In this document: positions 7,698 to 15,828 of the stretch, one piece after another
Layout: every line of letters begins with the position of its first letter
Position numbering within the stretch: position 1 is the stretch's first letter
Source of the DNA: a virus
Strand: one strand, 5' to 3'
DNA length: 31,635 nucleotides
IMG/VR virus record: IMGVR_UViG_3300027365_000044
Span: 1-31,635 of that record
Notes under the pieces: model-generated
Told to the model about the DNA's origin: nothing
Database searches by the model: none
The model's input: the letters and a program-made list of their open reading frames with translations, nothing else
Made by a program: the position numbers and the translations under genes

Positions 7698-8543
7698 CTA
7701 ATCATCAGGTAATATCATTCTGTATGTGCATCTGCAATTATATGAAGTCCCCGGTAGAAGTGTATCTCCGTTAGGAAACTTTAATCCTTTAGCCAAATCA
7801 AACTCTTTACCATCAGCCCAGTAATGGCTAGGATGCGCATTAGGGTATTTTCCGCCAGGGTTACCCCTTACCCGTTCATCCTGTGCCGTTACCCATACCG
7901 CTTTCTCTATTCCTAAGTTTTGCGCCCTTGCTTTACTGGTCAAGCTATTGAATGTAGCAATCTGAGTGCGCGCCACCATCTTAGCGTGATTCTTTCTTTT
8001 CTCGGTCATATCATCAAACTGAGACAATATCTCTTCAAGACCTGTTCCCTCAGCCATCATTCGTAGGGTTCCAGCTATCCATTGCTGTAGAGTTTCGTCA
8101 CGCAGTTTTTGTATCCATTGTGATGTTTCTGCTTGGTAGGCATTAATGGTAAATGTTAATCCTTCGGTAGCCTCAAGCTGCTTCTGGCTAATTCCTACTT
8201 TGCTTTCCACATTTTCATAGAACTGCTTTGCGTTTCTTTTGTCAGCCTGCCCGGTGTATTTTTTGCTTATCTTGCTTAATCTGTCATTGCTGAATCGGCG
8301 CAATAACTTTCTTTTTGCTTTATCAGCCAGCTTTAGGAATACGTTGGCAAAGTTTCCTGTTTGGGCGTCCGCAAACTTATCAATCGTTGACTTATTCAAC
8401 TCTAACAATACTTGATTGCGAAAACTCTTTGCCATCTGGTCAATCATATATTGATTAACTTCACCGAACTGCCTTTCCAGTGATTTGAGAGAGTCAGGCG
8501 CTTTTACCTGCGTGTTAGGTTTAGCTGTTATTTTGGTTGCCAT
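7698..8543 (-). CDS. Mu gpF-like minor head morphogenesis protein
   Basis: A 281-residue protein of the phage Mu F / SPP1 gp7 family. Residues 1-150 are helical and basic. The conserved block follows: KMVARTQIATFNSLTSKARA, WVTAQDERVRG, HPSHYWADGKEFDL and the closing cysteine motif YNCRCTYRM. Such proteins join the portal in the procapsid and may go in with DNA. The ATG at 8543 has AGGTG six bases upstream. An alternative GTG at 8552 lacks a site and is not preferred. The start lies 23 bases inside the portal gene. Confidence 0.8.
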   Translation of the reverse strand: MATKITAKPNTQVKAPDSLKSLERQFGEVNQYMIDQMAKSFRNQVLLELNKSTIDKFADAQTGNFANVFLKLADKAKRKLLRRFSNDRLSKISKKYTGQADKRNAKQFYENVESKVGISQKQLEATEGLTFTINAYQAETSQWIQKLRDETLQQWIAGTLRMMAEGTGLEEILSQFDDMTEKRKNHAKMVARTQIATFNSLTSKARAQNLGIEKAVWVTAQDERVRGNPGGKYPNAHPSHYWADGKEFDLAKGLKFPNGDTLLPGTSYNCRCTYRMILPDD

Positions 8544-9777
8544 TCTCAGCACCTAATAACTGTTCCATTGTTAGTGTCGGATCAATATCTTGGTCATCAT
8601 CGTTATCGCTGAAAAACTCATCGTATGAATCTTTCTCAATAACACCAGAGTTAACCAGATACTTGTTTGAGTCCTCACCCATGACGTAAAGCTTAGCCGC
8701 ATTTTCAATGGCTTTTGATTGAGACTCCATTTTGTCTTTACTGCTTTGTAGTAAATCATCTTTGAACCACACGCGGCCTCGACCATGCATAGCCATGACT
8801 TTGTTTATGTTATCGAGTAGGTAGTCAGACTGTAGATTTTCGATGGTCTGCTGCATAATCTGGCGCTCACCTTCTCCGGTAGCATTCAATCCTCTTGCAG
8901 CCTCACCAACAAGCCAAGACAATGGTATTCCGGTTACAAGCGCTAATCGTCTAAGCGTTACTAAGTCGGACTCAGCTATGTTTGTTAATGCTTGTGCGTG
9001 TACTTGTATCTCATCTTCAGCATCTACTATACCTGCGCCATATATAGAACGAAGGCTTTCAAGTTGAGTAAAGTAGGTGATTAATGTTGATTCCTGCTTA
9101 TCGGCAAGTTTTGATTTAAAATCCTTCACTTTATAAAAAAGTGTACTAGACTTTTCAAGCATTGCAGGCACGGCTCTTTGCACAACGCCATCAGATACCA
9201 GCTCATTTCTGATTAACTCGAACTCACTGATACCGCCATAGAAGTAATCAGGCGCATCCTGCTCTACAGGCTCGACATATTTAAAATCAACTACCCTTGA
9301 TGGATGGATGGGAAAACCGCGGACACTGTATCTAGTCGGCTTGAAGTAATTAACACTGTTCAAATTTAAATCTACGGATTGAACGAACACCATATCACCA
9401 GAGAAAACGTGATACCTGACCTTAGACCAGTCATTGATATTTCCAAGCGGCTGAGACAAATCCGCCCCTGGCTCATGAATGACAAACAGGGATCGTCCAA
9501 AACCTAATTGATATTTTGCTGCTTTTTTGATTAATTGCTGTAATTGTTTTTCGTAGAAGTCTCTATCACCTTCACTCTCAAACATCAACGTATCATTTAA
9601 AGCGATACCTATTTTCAATCTTACAATCTTGCTACCCATGCCGGTTCGCCAGATTTGCCTTAATTCATCCCAATCTATGCGCCCACTCTGCATTCTGTTA
9701 TTGAAGTGCGCGTTACGGCGATTTGCCAGCATATTGTTTAAATTGACAATGCCGTCTGAGAATATTTGTTTAATCAT
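8521..9777 (-). CDS. Portal protein (DUF1073 family)
   Basis: A 418-residue protein with the DUF1073 portal pattern: an N-terminal helix region, LGFGRSLFVIHEPGADLSQPLG, FPIHPSRVVDFKY, YGGISEFE, and the hallmark ARGLNATGEGE near residue 300. The portal forms the dodecameric ring at one capsid vertex through which terminase packs DNA. It sits between the large terminase and the minor head protein, the usual order. The C-terminus is acidic (DNDDDQDIDP). Confidence 0.85.
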   Translation of the reverse strand: MIKQIFSDGIVNLNNMLANRRNAHFNNRMQSGRIDWDELRQIWRTGMGSKIVRLKIGIALNDTLMFESEGDRDFYEKQLQQLIKKAAKYQLGFGRSLFVIHEPGADLSQPLGNINDWSKVRYHVFSGDMVFVQSVDLNLNSVNYFKPTRYSVRGFPIHPSRVVDFKYVEPVEQDAPDYFYGGISEFELIRNELVSDGVVQRAVPAMLEKSSTLFYKVKDFKSKLADKQESTLITYFTQLESLRSIYGAGIVDAEDEIQVHAQALTNIAESDLVTLRRLALVTGIPLSWLVGEAARGLNATGEGERQIMQQTIENLQSDYLLDNINKVMAMHGRGRVWFKDDLLQSSKDKMESQSKAIENAAKLYVMGEDSNKYLVNSGVIEKDSYDEFFSDNDDDQDIDPTLTMEQLLGAENGNQNNS

Positions 9778-9801
9778 GGCATGGGCCTATATTGATTAAT
9801 G

Positions 9802-11034
9802 TTATATAAGTTTTGAGTAATCAATGAATTCTTTCCTCATTATAGGCTCAACCGAATACCTCAATGAATCAATGAAATGATTGAAGTCATCAACCGGCTT
9901 ATTTGTTGGCTTTCCATCTTTATCTGTTGCCCAACTGTAGTTTTCAAACTCTGTTTTAAATTCTACTAAATGAGAGTTTACCACTATTTCATATTCAAGC
10001 AAAAAATCAATTCCCGCCCTGATTGAGTCCTGCCCCTTCATTGCCCCTTCTATTTTCACTTGCTTTGTTGCTATGTAATCAATTGATTTAGGCTCTGCAC
10101 TATCGGCTATAGTTACTGTTTTATGTGCAAGCATTTTCTTTATTTCGTCTGCTATCTGCTGGTTGCTCATTCCCTTTTCATAGAAACCATCGAACACAAG
10201 AATTTTTTTATTTTCTATATCTATATATGATTGATGAAATGCGGTTGGGTGATTGGTATAACCAAAGTCTAAACCCTGAACAACTATTAACCTTTTTAAC
10301 TCTTCCTGCCTTATTACTCTATAAGTCACATTGTTAAATATAAGGCCTTCTGCCGTACCCCAGTTGCCAAGCGCGTAAATATTGTAATACCTATAATTGG
10401 TCTTCTTCTTATTCTCCATAACCATTTTGTATTCATCATCGATGAATTGGTTATCTAGGTATGTTGTTTTTAATGTGAACACCCCACTTATGGGATTGTC
10501 AAAAAATATTTCCTTAACCCAATGCTGCTCACTTATAGGGTTAAATGTCAGAGTGATCTGTTTTAGACAGTTGTGATCACCGCGCAACCTTAAATCCAAT
10601 TGATCAAAATCTTCTTGAGTTAACTCTGTTGCCTCTTCACACCATATTGATGTGACACCCTCAATTGATTTAAGCTTTTCTACGTCATCAAGACCGCTGA
10701 ATATTATTTGTGATCCGTTTTCTTTGTAGGTTATTGTCTTGTCTGTAAGGTTTACATCAAACTCTTTAGATAGACCCCATTTGCTTATGATATTTCTTAT
10801 TAACTTGAATACAGAACGCTTTATTGTTCTATCAACCTTCCTAATTACTAGGAAGTTATGATTTACATCTGTTTCTTTTAGGATTCTATACAGGACTTTT
10901 CTTGCAACAATATGAGACTTGCCGGAACCAGCTCCACCCCATAGAACTTCATATCTTTTATCGTGCCTGAATATTGGAACAAATGCAGGGCACTTTTCTT
11001 TTACATGCTTACGAAATAGAGCAAGGTTTACCAT
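9802..11034 (-). CDS. terL: Terminase large subunit
   Basis: A 410-residue packaging ATPase and nuclease. Walker A is GGAGSGKS (33-40). Walker B is around TSIWCEEA with the catalytic glutamate at 133/134, and TFNP (163-166) is a likely coupling motif. The RNase H-like nuclease carries Asp256 (GLDFGYT), Asp311 (TIADSAE) and Asp382/383 with His386 (VDDFNH). The length and motifs fit the PBSX-like group. It starts 7 bases inside the small subunit gene. Confidence 0.92.
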   Translation of the reverse strand: MVNLALFRKHVKEKCPAFVPIFRHDKRYEVLWGGAGSGKSHIVARKVLYRILKETDVNHNFLVIRKVDRTIKRSVFKLIRNIISKWGLSKEFDVNLTDKTITYKENGSQIIFSGLDDVEKLKSIEGVTSIWCEEATELTQEDFDQLDLRLRGDHNCLKQITLTFNPISEQHWVKEIFFDNPISGVFTLKTTYLDNQFIDDEYKMVMENKKKTNYRYYNIYALGNWGTAEGLIFNNVTYRVIRQEELKRLIVVQGLDFGYTNHPTAFHQSYIDIENKKILVFDGFYEKGMSNQQIADEIKKMLAHKTVTIADSAEPKSIDYIATKQVKIEGAMKGQDSIRAGIDFLLEYEIVVNSHLVEFKTEFENYSWATDKDGKPTNKPVDDFNHFIDSLRYSVEPIMRKEFIDYSKLI

Positions 11035-11468
11035 TCATTAGTGCCGTCGTCCGTTACTATGCTCTGCTTGCTTTCTGTCTTATCTGCCAATCCAAGGTCT
11101 CTTGATATGATATTAGCATTCAAAAGGTCAGCAGCAGCGCCTTGGAACTTCTGATTATAGATAATACTTTCAACCCTGCTAGTGACCCCGATAAAATCAT
11201 CCCGCTTTCTGTATAAATCCCATGTGTCATCATCTATATCTAGGAATATACAAAGACCAGAAAGAGTCATTGCTCTCATTTTGGCAACTAGCTCTTGAGT
11301 AACTACACCCTGGTAAGCAAAAGCCTTAGACTCAAAAAGTGGGTTATCTTCTACCCATTGGAAATATTCACAGCAAGCATCCCATAATGATTCACTGTCA
11401 GAGAATATTTTATCTCTTCCGTGCTTTGTTCTTGCTTTCCAGAATTGATTACCTAAAGGTGCAGCCAC
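11028..11468 (-). CDS. terS: Terminase small subunit (P22 gp3 type)
   Basis: A 146-residue DNA-recognition subunit. [34 protein letters not shown] and [19 protein letters not shown] follow the P22 gp3-like family closely. It selects phage DNA for packaging, and by the family a headful mechanism is likely. The start is GTG at 11468, overlapping the upstream stop as TAGTG, with GGAG about ten bases before it. Confidence 0.85.
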   Translation of the reverse strand: MAAPLGNQFWKARTKHGRDKIFSDSESLWDACCEYFQWVEDNPLFESKAFAYQGVVTQELVAKMRAMTLSGLCIFLDIDDDTWDLYRKRDDFIGVTSRVESIIYNQKFQGAAADLLNANIISRDLGLADKTESKQSIVTDDGTNEW

Positions 11469-11707
11469 TACTTTTCAACTCCAGCAACATTGTTTTTATT
11501 CGGCCAATTCTTATCACTTTTAATCTGAAAGAATGTGAATATTGAGAACCAGCCAATTAAAGCAAACAATAATCTTTCTGTAGCCCAGATGTTATGTTCA
11601 TCTACTCCGGTAACAATCCAGTCAATAGCCCATGAAAGCCATGCGATAGCAGGAATACCAAGTATCAATGCAAGTGTTCCGAATATGAATAGTGCTAATT
11701 TTCTCAT
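11468..11707 (-). CDS. Small membrane protein with two membrane segments
   Basis: A 79-residue protein starting [15 protein letters not shown]. Hydrophobic segments lie at about residues 4-32 and 45-62, followed by a charged tail ending NNVAGVEK. The frame is open further upstream to 11920, but that extension overlaps the 37-residue gene and reads like noncoding sequence. The ATG at 11707 is coupled to that gene by an ATGA overlap. The topology would suit a holin, yet the position before terminase and the absence of an adjacent endolysin leave the role open. Confidence 0.6.
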   Translation of the reverse strand: MRKLALFIFGTLALILGIPAIAWLSWAIDWIVTGVDEHNIWATERLLFALIGWFSIFTFFQIKSDKNWPNKNNVAGVEK

Positions 11708-11817
11708 GACGCAACCTTCGATACGATATAAACACCATACCCCACTAATACCATCACAGCAATACCGATACACTGTGACAGAATAACGGCGCTTTCGTAG
11801 TCTAGTAGTTTTCTCAT
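11704..11817 (-). CDS. 37-residue single-pass membrane peptide
   Basis: The frame reads MRKLLDYESAVILSQCIGIA and continues through a valine/glycine-rich hydrophobic stretch to VSKVAS. An excellent Shine-Dalgarno (AAGGAGA) lies eight bases before the ATG, and the stop overlaps the next ATG as ATGA. One membrane segment covers about residues 10-33. Together with the following two-pass protein it could be a membrane pair acting in lysis or superinfection control. This is inference only. Confidence 0.6.
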   Translation of the reverse strand: MRKLLDYESAVILSQCIGIAVMVLVGYGVYIVSKVAS

Positions 11818-12249
11818 GATTGTTTCTCCTTGTTTGTTGTTTGTTGCAGACCTCCCAGCCTGCCGGAGCTTGTACCCTCTTAGATGCTTCCGAGGTTTGG
11901 GCTCTAGGTAGGATCGACATTCACGGCGCTACCTCGTTATTCCGTGAACATCAGGCCGATTAACCGCGCCACCCGGTATTAGTAGTGCGCTATAATAGCT
12001 TTTAACTAATCCATGCCATTTCATCCATGCACATTTGGCGTTACGCACTAGGATGATAACTAATTCCTCGCCTTACTTGATTTCTGGCTGCCGTCGGTCG
12101 CTGCTGGACTCGCGTCAATCATCATCATACTGCGCCCTCGTTCAAAACCTGAGCCCTCCGAAGAGGGCACAAGCCAACAAGGAAGTCATCGAGAGATGAC
12201 GGTTTGATGATAGTATTAATGCTTGTTTTTTGTCAATAGGTTTTATTTA
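11818..12249 (-). other. 430-base gap with hairpins and no convincing gene
   Basis: No reading frame here has a good start signal. One frame runs open from about 12040 to 11927 on the minus strand (VRNAKCAWMKWHGL and on) but lacks an ATG with a ribosome site. Three perfect hairpins are present: 12185-12200 (GTCATC/GATGAC, tetraloop), 12153-12168 (GCCCTC/GAGGGC, TTCG loop on minus) and 11920-11948 (TTCACGG/CCGTGAA, 15-base loop). It may be a terminator plus structured leader ahead of the packaging operon, or a decayed gene. Confidence 0.5.
12153..12168 (-). terminator. UUCG hairpin, possible weak terminator
   Basis: The minus strand reads GCCCTCTTCGGAGGGC, a perfect 6-bp stem with a TTCG loop. 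Only a short T run (TTTT, six bases later) follows, so termination would be weak. It would end messages from the genes at 12250-13063. Confidence 0.4.
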
Positions 12250-12579
12250 TTAACTAACCAGCCTGATAAACAACTTGCCATTTTTATATCTTGGTTTTTT
12301 ATCCCACACAGCGCCAAACTTATCAACCCATCCATACCATCCGAAACCACCTGCAGCATCAAAATGAGCAGAGTTTATATATGCATACCTACACAAGCTA
12401 AACTTAACGTCTTTAACTCCTGTAGAAGCAGAATACAAACCTCTGTCAATTGCTTTAACCGCTATCGCATGAACAATCTCGGGTGTTTTATTTATCTGCT
12501 TAGAGCATATGCGACCATAAAGCCGTCTAGCCCTTCTTAGTTTCTTGTTTGAGTATTCAAATAATTTCCTTGCTTGCAT
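12250..12579 (-). CDS. Hypothetical phage protein, 109 residues
   Basis: A basic protein: an arginine/lysine-rich start (NKKLRRARRLYGRICSKQ), a helical middle, and an aromatic glycine-rich section (DAAGGFGWYGWVDKFGAVW). AGGA lies seven bases before the ATG at 12579. The start overlaps the end of the previous gene by 43 bases. Not recognised. The basic N-terminus may bind nucleic acid, but no domain supports this. Confidence 0.6.
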   Translation of the reverse strand: MQARKLFEYSNKKLRRARRLYGRICSKQINKTPEIVHAIAVKAIDRGLYSASTGVKDVKFSLCRYAYINSAHFDAAGGFGWYGWVDKFGAVWDKKPRYKNGKLFIRLVS

Positions 12580-12845
12580 ATTTTATTCCTCGTTGTTTCA
12601 CCTAATCTCTTTGCCGCTCTTACAGAATACTCAGTGTTAGCACGAAAAATATTAGACATAGAAAATAATGCACTTTTAATAGCCTCTCGCCTCTTCTTCT
12701 CAACAGCCCCCATCAGCAGCACCTCAAAAAACTCAGGCTTCTTCTTGTGCCAGTTAATTAGATTCTGCTCTGATGTGTGGGCTAGTTTTGAAAGCTCGGC
12801 AAGGCTTTTAAGCCCTGCTTGTTTGCATTGTTGGGATGGGGTCAT
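12537..12845 (-). CDS. Small HTH-like phage protein
   Basis: A 102-residue protein opening TPSQQCKQAGLKSLAELSKLAHTSEQNLINWHKKKPEFFEV over two pieces, which reads as a helix-turn-helix of the kind that chooses a DNA site (residues about 12-38). The rest is basic and helical. ATG at 12845 follows AGGA and overlaps the upstream stop as TAATG. Proteins with this opening are common beside replication or terminase genes in gammaproteobacterial phages. A regulatory role is plausible but unproven. Confidence 0.65.
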   Translation of the reverse strand: MTPSQQCKQAGLKSLAELSKLAHTSEQNLINWHKKKPEFFEVLLMGAVEKKRREAIKSALFSMSNIFRANTEYSVRAAKRLGETTRNKICKQGNYLNTQTRN

Positions 12846-13063
12846 TATAAGTCCTGCTCCATCTCTTTAGTGATGACTAGGGCATCTTCCAAGTGAACGT
12901 TTTTTGCGTCATCTGTATTAACAGGATATCCGTCGCAATCAATAATTTTACGTTCGCCGTTGCAATCAGATACGCCCCATGTTTCACCGTCTAATTCAAA
13001 CCAGTAGATGGTTGTTGCGTCTTGGAAGTTATGGTCTTTACTAACGTAAGTTGCTTTGCTCAT
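12845..13063 (-). CDS. Hypothetical phage protein, 72 residues
   Basis: A small acidic protein with a beta-rich core (TIYWFELDGETWGVSDCNGE). The ATG at 13063 has GAGGAA nine bases before it. It is the first gene after the promoter at 13117-13145. No family recognised. The end is coupled to the next gene by TAATG. Confidence 0.65.
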   Translation of the reverse strand: MSKATYVSKDHNFQDATTIYWFELDGETWGVSDCNGERKIIDCDGYPVNTDDAKNVHLEDALVITKEMEQDL

Positions 13064-13116
13064 TTTTAGTTCCTCACTGGTGTTTATGTTGTGCGGTTTC
13101 CTTAACCGTTGGATAT

Positions 13117-13145
13117 ATAATACTAAAACATATTTAACATTGCAA
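13117..13145 (-). promoter_or_regulatory. Promoter for the genes leading to the packaging block
   Basis: On the minus strand TTGCAA (13140-13145), 17 bases, TATTAT (13117-13122), in the 100-base gap between the 54-residue gene and the 72-residue gene. The same hexamer type is used at the early control region, suggesting one promoter class. Confidence 0.6.
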
Positions 13146-13165
13146 GCATTTTATTAAACTATTTT

Positions 13166-13330
13166 TCAATTCCCAATAAAAACCGCATCATCCTTTCTGA
13201 CAAAATTGGTATGGCCCTGCGGCGTTCTGACTAAATACTCGTGCTTTTCCTCGCGTATGACTTTAAATCGCTTTCCTACATGGTCAACATACCAGGCTCT
13301 TAGGGTTGAGCATTTTTGGATTTCTATCAT
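13166..13330 (-). CDS. 54-residue protein after NinG
   Basis: The frame reads MIEIQKCSTLRAWYVDHVGK to a TGA at 13166. The middle (RFKVIREEKHEYLVRTPQGH) looks like a small SH3-like beta barrel. The ATG overlaps the NinG stop as ATGA, the coupling used throughout this operon, which supports it as real. Not recognised. By position it resembles small nin-region genes. Confidence 0.6.
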   Translation of the reverse strand: MIEIQKCSTLRAWYVDHVGKRFKVIREEKHEYLVRTPQGHTNFVRKDDAVFIGN

Positions 13331-13899
13331 CTAAACATTTTCCTGTATAACCTTATTTTTTTTCTGAATACCTTAATCATTCTTTGCAGGTATTCAATAT
13401 CAGGCTTTAGTTCTTTATTCATTGTCTCGACTAACTCGACCTTGTCGGAGCCTAAAATATCAATTAAACCTTTTCTGTACTCAACAATGTTACCTGATAA
13501 CTGTAGATTACACCTTTTGCATTGTTTCCAAATGTTAAGCGTATAGAATCTCAAATGTGGCGCACTTCCTCTACTTCGATAGTGACCTGCATCGAAATAG
13601 TTACTTAATCCATTACCAACCTCACCGCACGATAAACATGGTCTTTTTTGATCACGCAACCTGACATATTCATTAACAACCTTCTGTGCATCTTTAATCC
13701 AGTCAGAACGAGTTTTAAGGCGTTTTTTCGCTTCGGCAGTATATTTGCGTAACTCTTTTTCTTTTTTTGCCTCTCCGTTAATTCTGGTTAGGTTTATAGC
13801 GCACTTGTAAGAGCAAACCTTTTGCGTTGTCATCTTCGGTGTGAATTTTTGACCGCATGATGGGTTTTTGCATTTCTTTTGTTTAACCTCTGGCATCAT
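13327..13899 (-). CDS. ninG: NinG/Rap-type recombination endonuclease
   Basis: A 190-residue protein of the lambda NinG (Rap) family, a structure-specific nuclease that cleaves branched recombination intermediates. An N-terminal zinc knuckle has Cys10, Cys15, Cys29 and Cys33. A long basic helix follows. The conserved core has PCLSCGEVG (Cys88, Cys91), DAGHYRSRG (His106) and WKQCKRCN (Cys127, Cys130). The order loader, NinB-like, NinG copies the lambda nin region. Confidence 0.88.
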   Translation of the reverse strand: MMPEVKQKKCKNPSCGQKFTPKMTTQKVCSYKCAINLTRINGEAKKEKELRKYTAEAKKRLKTRSDWIKDAQKVVNEYVRLRDQKRPCLSCGEVGNGLSNYFDAGHYRSRGSAPHLRFYTLNIWKQCKRCNLQLSGNIVEYRKGLIDILGSDKVELVETMNKELKPDIEYLQRMIKVFRKKIRLYRKMFR

Positions 13900-14390
13900 C
13901 TAACCCAATCCAAATCATTGGGAGTCACCAAAGTTAATTGATAAACATCATCCGTTAAGAAGAATTTATCAATTGCATCAAGCCAGCGTGACATTGATTT
14001 TACGTTCATATCCTTTGTGCTTATCACTCTTTCCCAGAATTGAGATTGATATCTATGCCTTGCTAAGTCAGGAAGTATCTCGCACGTTTCTTTGTACTGG
14101 TCGAACACTAAGCGATAATCTTCATCTTGCTCAATAAGGATTGCCGGCATGTACTTATGCTTGAAAAACAGGTTCCATGCTTCTTTTGTTCTTCCCTTGC
14201 CTATTCCTGCTAACTGCTTTTCAGCCTGGGTGAACCATACCCAACGTAAACGGTGTTGCGCATCACTTCTACTTTCGTCCTCAGTTTTGATAGTAACGAC
14301 AAATTTCTCACCGGCGTTAAGCTGCGATATGTAGGCTATGCAGTTGGCGCGTATCTCTGAGTTTATCAAGTGGAATTGTTGATGTTTCAT
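13896..14390 (-). CDS. ninB: NinB/YbcN-like recombination protein
   Basis: A 164-residue protein starting MKHQQFHLINSEIRANC. The strand FVVTIKTEDESRSDAQHRLRW matches the region of NinB in which a beta strand leads to an RS-DAQ helix (RSLDQN in relatives). The C-terminus has RWLDAIDKFF. NinB-like proteins bind single-stranded DNA and can stand in for host RecFOR. The ATG at 14390 has AAGGAA five bases before it. A longer reading from 14417 lacks a site. Its place next to ninG supports the call. Confidence 0.65.
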   Translation of the reverse strand: MKHQQFHLINSEIRANCIAYISQLNAGEKFVVTIKTEDESRSDAQHRLRWVWFTQAEKQLAGIGKGRTKEAWNLFFKHKYMPAILIEQDEDYRLVFDQYKETCEILPDLARHRYQSQFWERVISTKDMNVKSMSRWLDAIDKFFLTDDVYQLTLVTPNDLDWVR

Positions 14391-14409
14391 ATTATTTCCT
14401 TGCCATTGA

Positions 14410-14907
14410 TTAAACACCGTACTTGTTTTTTATCTCTTCACGCCATCTGTGAGCTGCTTTTTTTCTGTTTTCCTTAAGCTCTGGTGACATTTCTATACCG
14501 ATAACTGATTTTCTTTGTTTGTATGCTTCGGTGTTTTGGCTTAATCCTTGACCATATCCGGTACATAACTTTAAGAACTTAGCCGGTGATGGCGGGTATT
14601 CTTCCGGCAAATTATCAAGTCCTTTTTCTATCTGCTCACCACTTAATCCGCTTAACTTCCTTCCCCACATATCAAAGCTTATTCTCAACCTGTCTGATGG
14701 TTCTTTTTTCCCGTCAACGATATTGAATCCACCGACCTGATTAACCCACATAGTCCCGTAATAGGATTGCATGGTTGCAAATATTCTTTGAAGCTGTTTT
14801 TTTTCTAGCCTATAAATTCTTGATTCCGTCGAACCAGTCGTCGTTGATTTCACCTGTTGTTTTTCTAGGTCTATGCCCTTGCTGATTATCTCCCCTGCCT
14901 TTTCCAT
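14410..14907 (-). CDS. P-like helicase loader
   Basis: A 165-residue protein. The core IFATMQSYYGTMWVNQVG, a tryptophan-containing middle, and GEQIEKGLDNLPEEYPPSPAKFLKLC follow the pattern of lambda P-type replication proteins, which bring host DnaB helicase to the origin. GGAGG lies five bases before the ATG at 14907, and the gene begins 98 bases inside the O-like gene, so the two are co-translated. Confidence 0.7.
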   Translation of the reverse strand: MEKAGEIISKGIDLEKQQVKSTTTGSTESRIYRLEKKQLQRIFATMQSYYGTMWVNQVGGFNIVDGKKEPSDRLRISFDMWGRKLSGLSGEQIEKGLDNLPEEYPPSPAKFLKLCTGYGQGLSQNTEAYKQRKSVIGIEMSPELKENRKKAAHRWREEIKNKYGV

Positions 14908-15574
14908 TATTGCCTCCTATATTTTCCAGCCATTTAACCTTAAATCCACCCCACCCCTCTTCAGCTGCTATAGCTACTGCATCGTTAAAGCTGATACCTG
15001 CTTTTTTAGCTTCTCTTTCAACACTGTTGAATGCTGTTTGAGTTGGAGCTAGTTTTTTTTCCTTTCTTGTTTTCAACCAATCTTTAGCTAACTGCTCATC
15101 AACACCCATACTCATCAACATAGCAAGCGGAGTATCTGTTTTATTATTATTCTTTACCTTCTTAAGTTCTTTACATTCTTGTCTGTGTACCGCCAGATGT
15201 CCGTCAGTTGTACCGTCAGGTGTACTATCTGTTGTACCGCTATCAATTAAACCTAGTTGAAAAGTATCGTAATTACATATACTTATAATGGTTGTCAGGT
15301 GTCCTTTCTGCTGTACTATCATTCCGTCATTTTCTAGGTTTTTTAAGAACCTTCTTACTTTTCCTCTCGACCACCTCCAATCCGTTGACAGCGTTAATTC
15401 TGAGCGTAATTGATCTCCCCTTTTGTACTTAATAACCTGAGATTTAATCATTGCGCTACCGTCTCTATGAGCAGCATTTAATATTAAATCTACCCACGCT
15501 TGACCATAGCTGAACTCACAATCCCAGACCCAATTATTACGTATAGACCTGTCTATTTTTATCCAGCCAGACAT
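14810..15574 (-). CDS. O-like replication initiator with internal origin
   Basis: A 254-residue protein. An N-terminal winged-helix region (WIKIDRSIRNNWVW, then LTLSTDWRWSRGKVRRFLKNLENDGMI at about 58-85) fits phage replication initiators. A low-complexity linker (about 110-130) is encoded by the iterons. The C-terminal domain has DEQLAKDWLKTRKEKK and ends in WGGFKVKWLEN, typical of initiator or loader-contacting domains. It follows the Cro-like gene by three bases. Confidence 0.75.
   Translation of the reverse strand: MSGWIKIDRSIRNNWVWDCEFSYGQAWVDLILNAAHRDGSAMIKSQVIKYKRGDQLRSELTLSTDWRWSRGKVRRFLKNLENDGMIVQQKGHLTTIISICNYDTFQLGLIDSGTTDSTPDGTTDGHLAVHRQECKELKKVKNNNKTDTPLAMLMSMGVDEQLAKDWLKTRKEKKLAPTQTAFNSVEREAKKAGISFNDAVAIAAEEGWGGFKVKWLENIGGNNGKGRGDNQQGHRPRKTTGEINDDWFDGIKNL
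15186..15244. repeat. Five 12-base iterons, candidate replication origin
   Basis: Direct repeats of the form TGTACCGTCAGG begin at 15186, 15198, 15209, 15221 and 15233 on the plus strand (one copy is 11 bases). They lie inside the O-like gene, and a very AT-rich tract (about 15136-15180) is on the P-gene side. Lambda has the same design: iterons within O next to an AT-rich unwinding region. Confidence 0.65.
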
Positions 15575-15577
15575 AAC

Positions 15578-15757
15578 TTATGCGCCGTAATATTTGTTTA
15601 AATCCTCAATAACTTTTAAGGGTATTGTTCTATCTAAACGTTTTACCCTTAATAGATTATGCCGACTTACTTCTGTCTCCCTTTCTAGTTTTGCTAGGTT
15701 TGCAGATGCAAGGAAATTCGCTAGCTCATCAATACTGTATCTTAACTTCGTTTCCAT
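15578..15757 (-). CDS. Cro-like DNA-binding regulator, 59 residues
   Basis: The frame reads METKLRYSIDELANFLASAN and continues with LAKLERETEVSRHNLLRVKR, a helix-turn-helix, ending NKYYGA. The size equals that of small Cro-type repressors. It is the first gene of the leftward operon, straight after the divergent promoters, and is followed three bases later by the O-like gene, as cro, cII and O are arranged in lambdoid phages. It probably binds the palindrome at 15800-15824. It could instead be an activator of CII type. Confidence 0.65.
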   Translation of the reverse strand: METKLRYSIDELANFLASANLAKLERETEVSRHNLLRVKRLDRTIPLKVIEDLNKYYGA

Positions 15758-15794
15758 TTATATTGCCTTTCTGTTAAAAAATCTTTAAACGGTA

Positions 15795-15824
15795 TTGCAA
15801 TAATATTACTTGTCGTTATATAAT
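15795..15824 (+). promoter_or_regulatory. Rightward early promoter
   Basis: TTGCAA (15795-15800), 18 bases, TATAAT (15819-15824). A perfect -10 box lies 41 bases before the first plus-strand gene at 15865. Confidence 0.6.
15800..15824. promoter_or_regulatory. Imperfect palindrome between the -10 boxes, likely operator
   Basis: Arms ATAATATTAC and GTTATATAAT match in 8 of 10 positions around a five-base centre (TTGTC). The dyad covers both -10 elements, so one protein could silence both early operons. Confidence 0.5.
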
Positions 15825-15828
15825 GCAA
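15800..15828 (-). promoter_or_regulatory. Leftward early promoter
   Basis: On the minus strand TTGCAT (15823-15828), 17 bases, TATTAT (15800-15805). It would drive the Cro-like, O-like, P-like and nin genes. It overlaps the rightward promoter face to face, so the two polymerases compete. Confidence 0.6.

Noticed and set aside
11468-11920. 150-residue gene extending upstream of the 79-residue membrane protein
   Set aside because: The extension overlaps the better supported 37-residue gene in another frame, has no ribosome site, and its residues do not look like a folded protein.
11818-12249. tRNA genes in the gap before the terminase genes
   Set aside because: No T-loop GGTTCRA-type motif with matching acceptor and anticodon stems was found on either strand.
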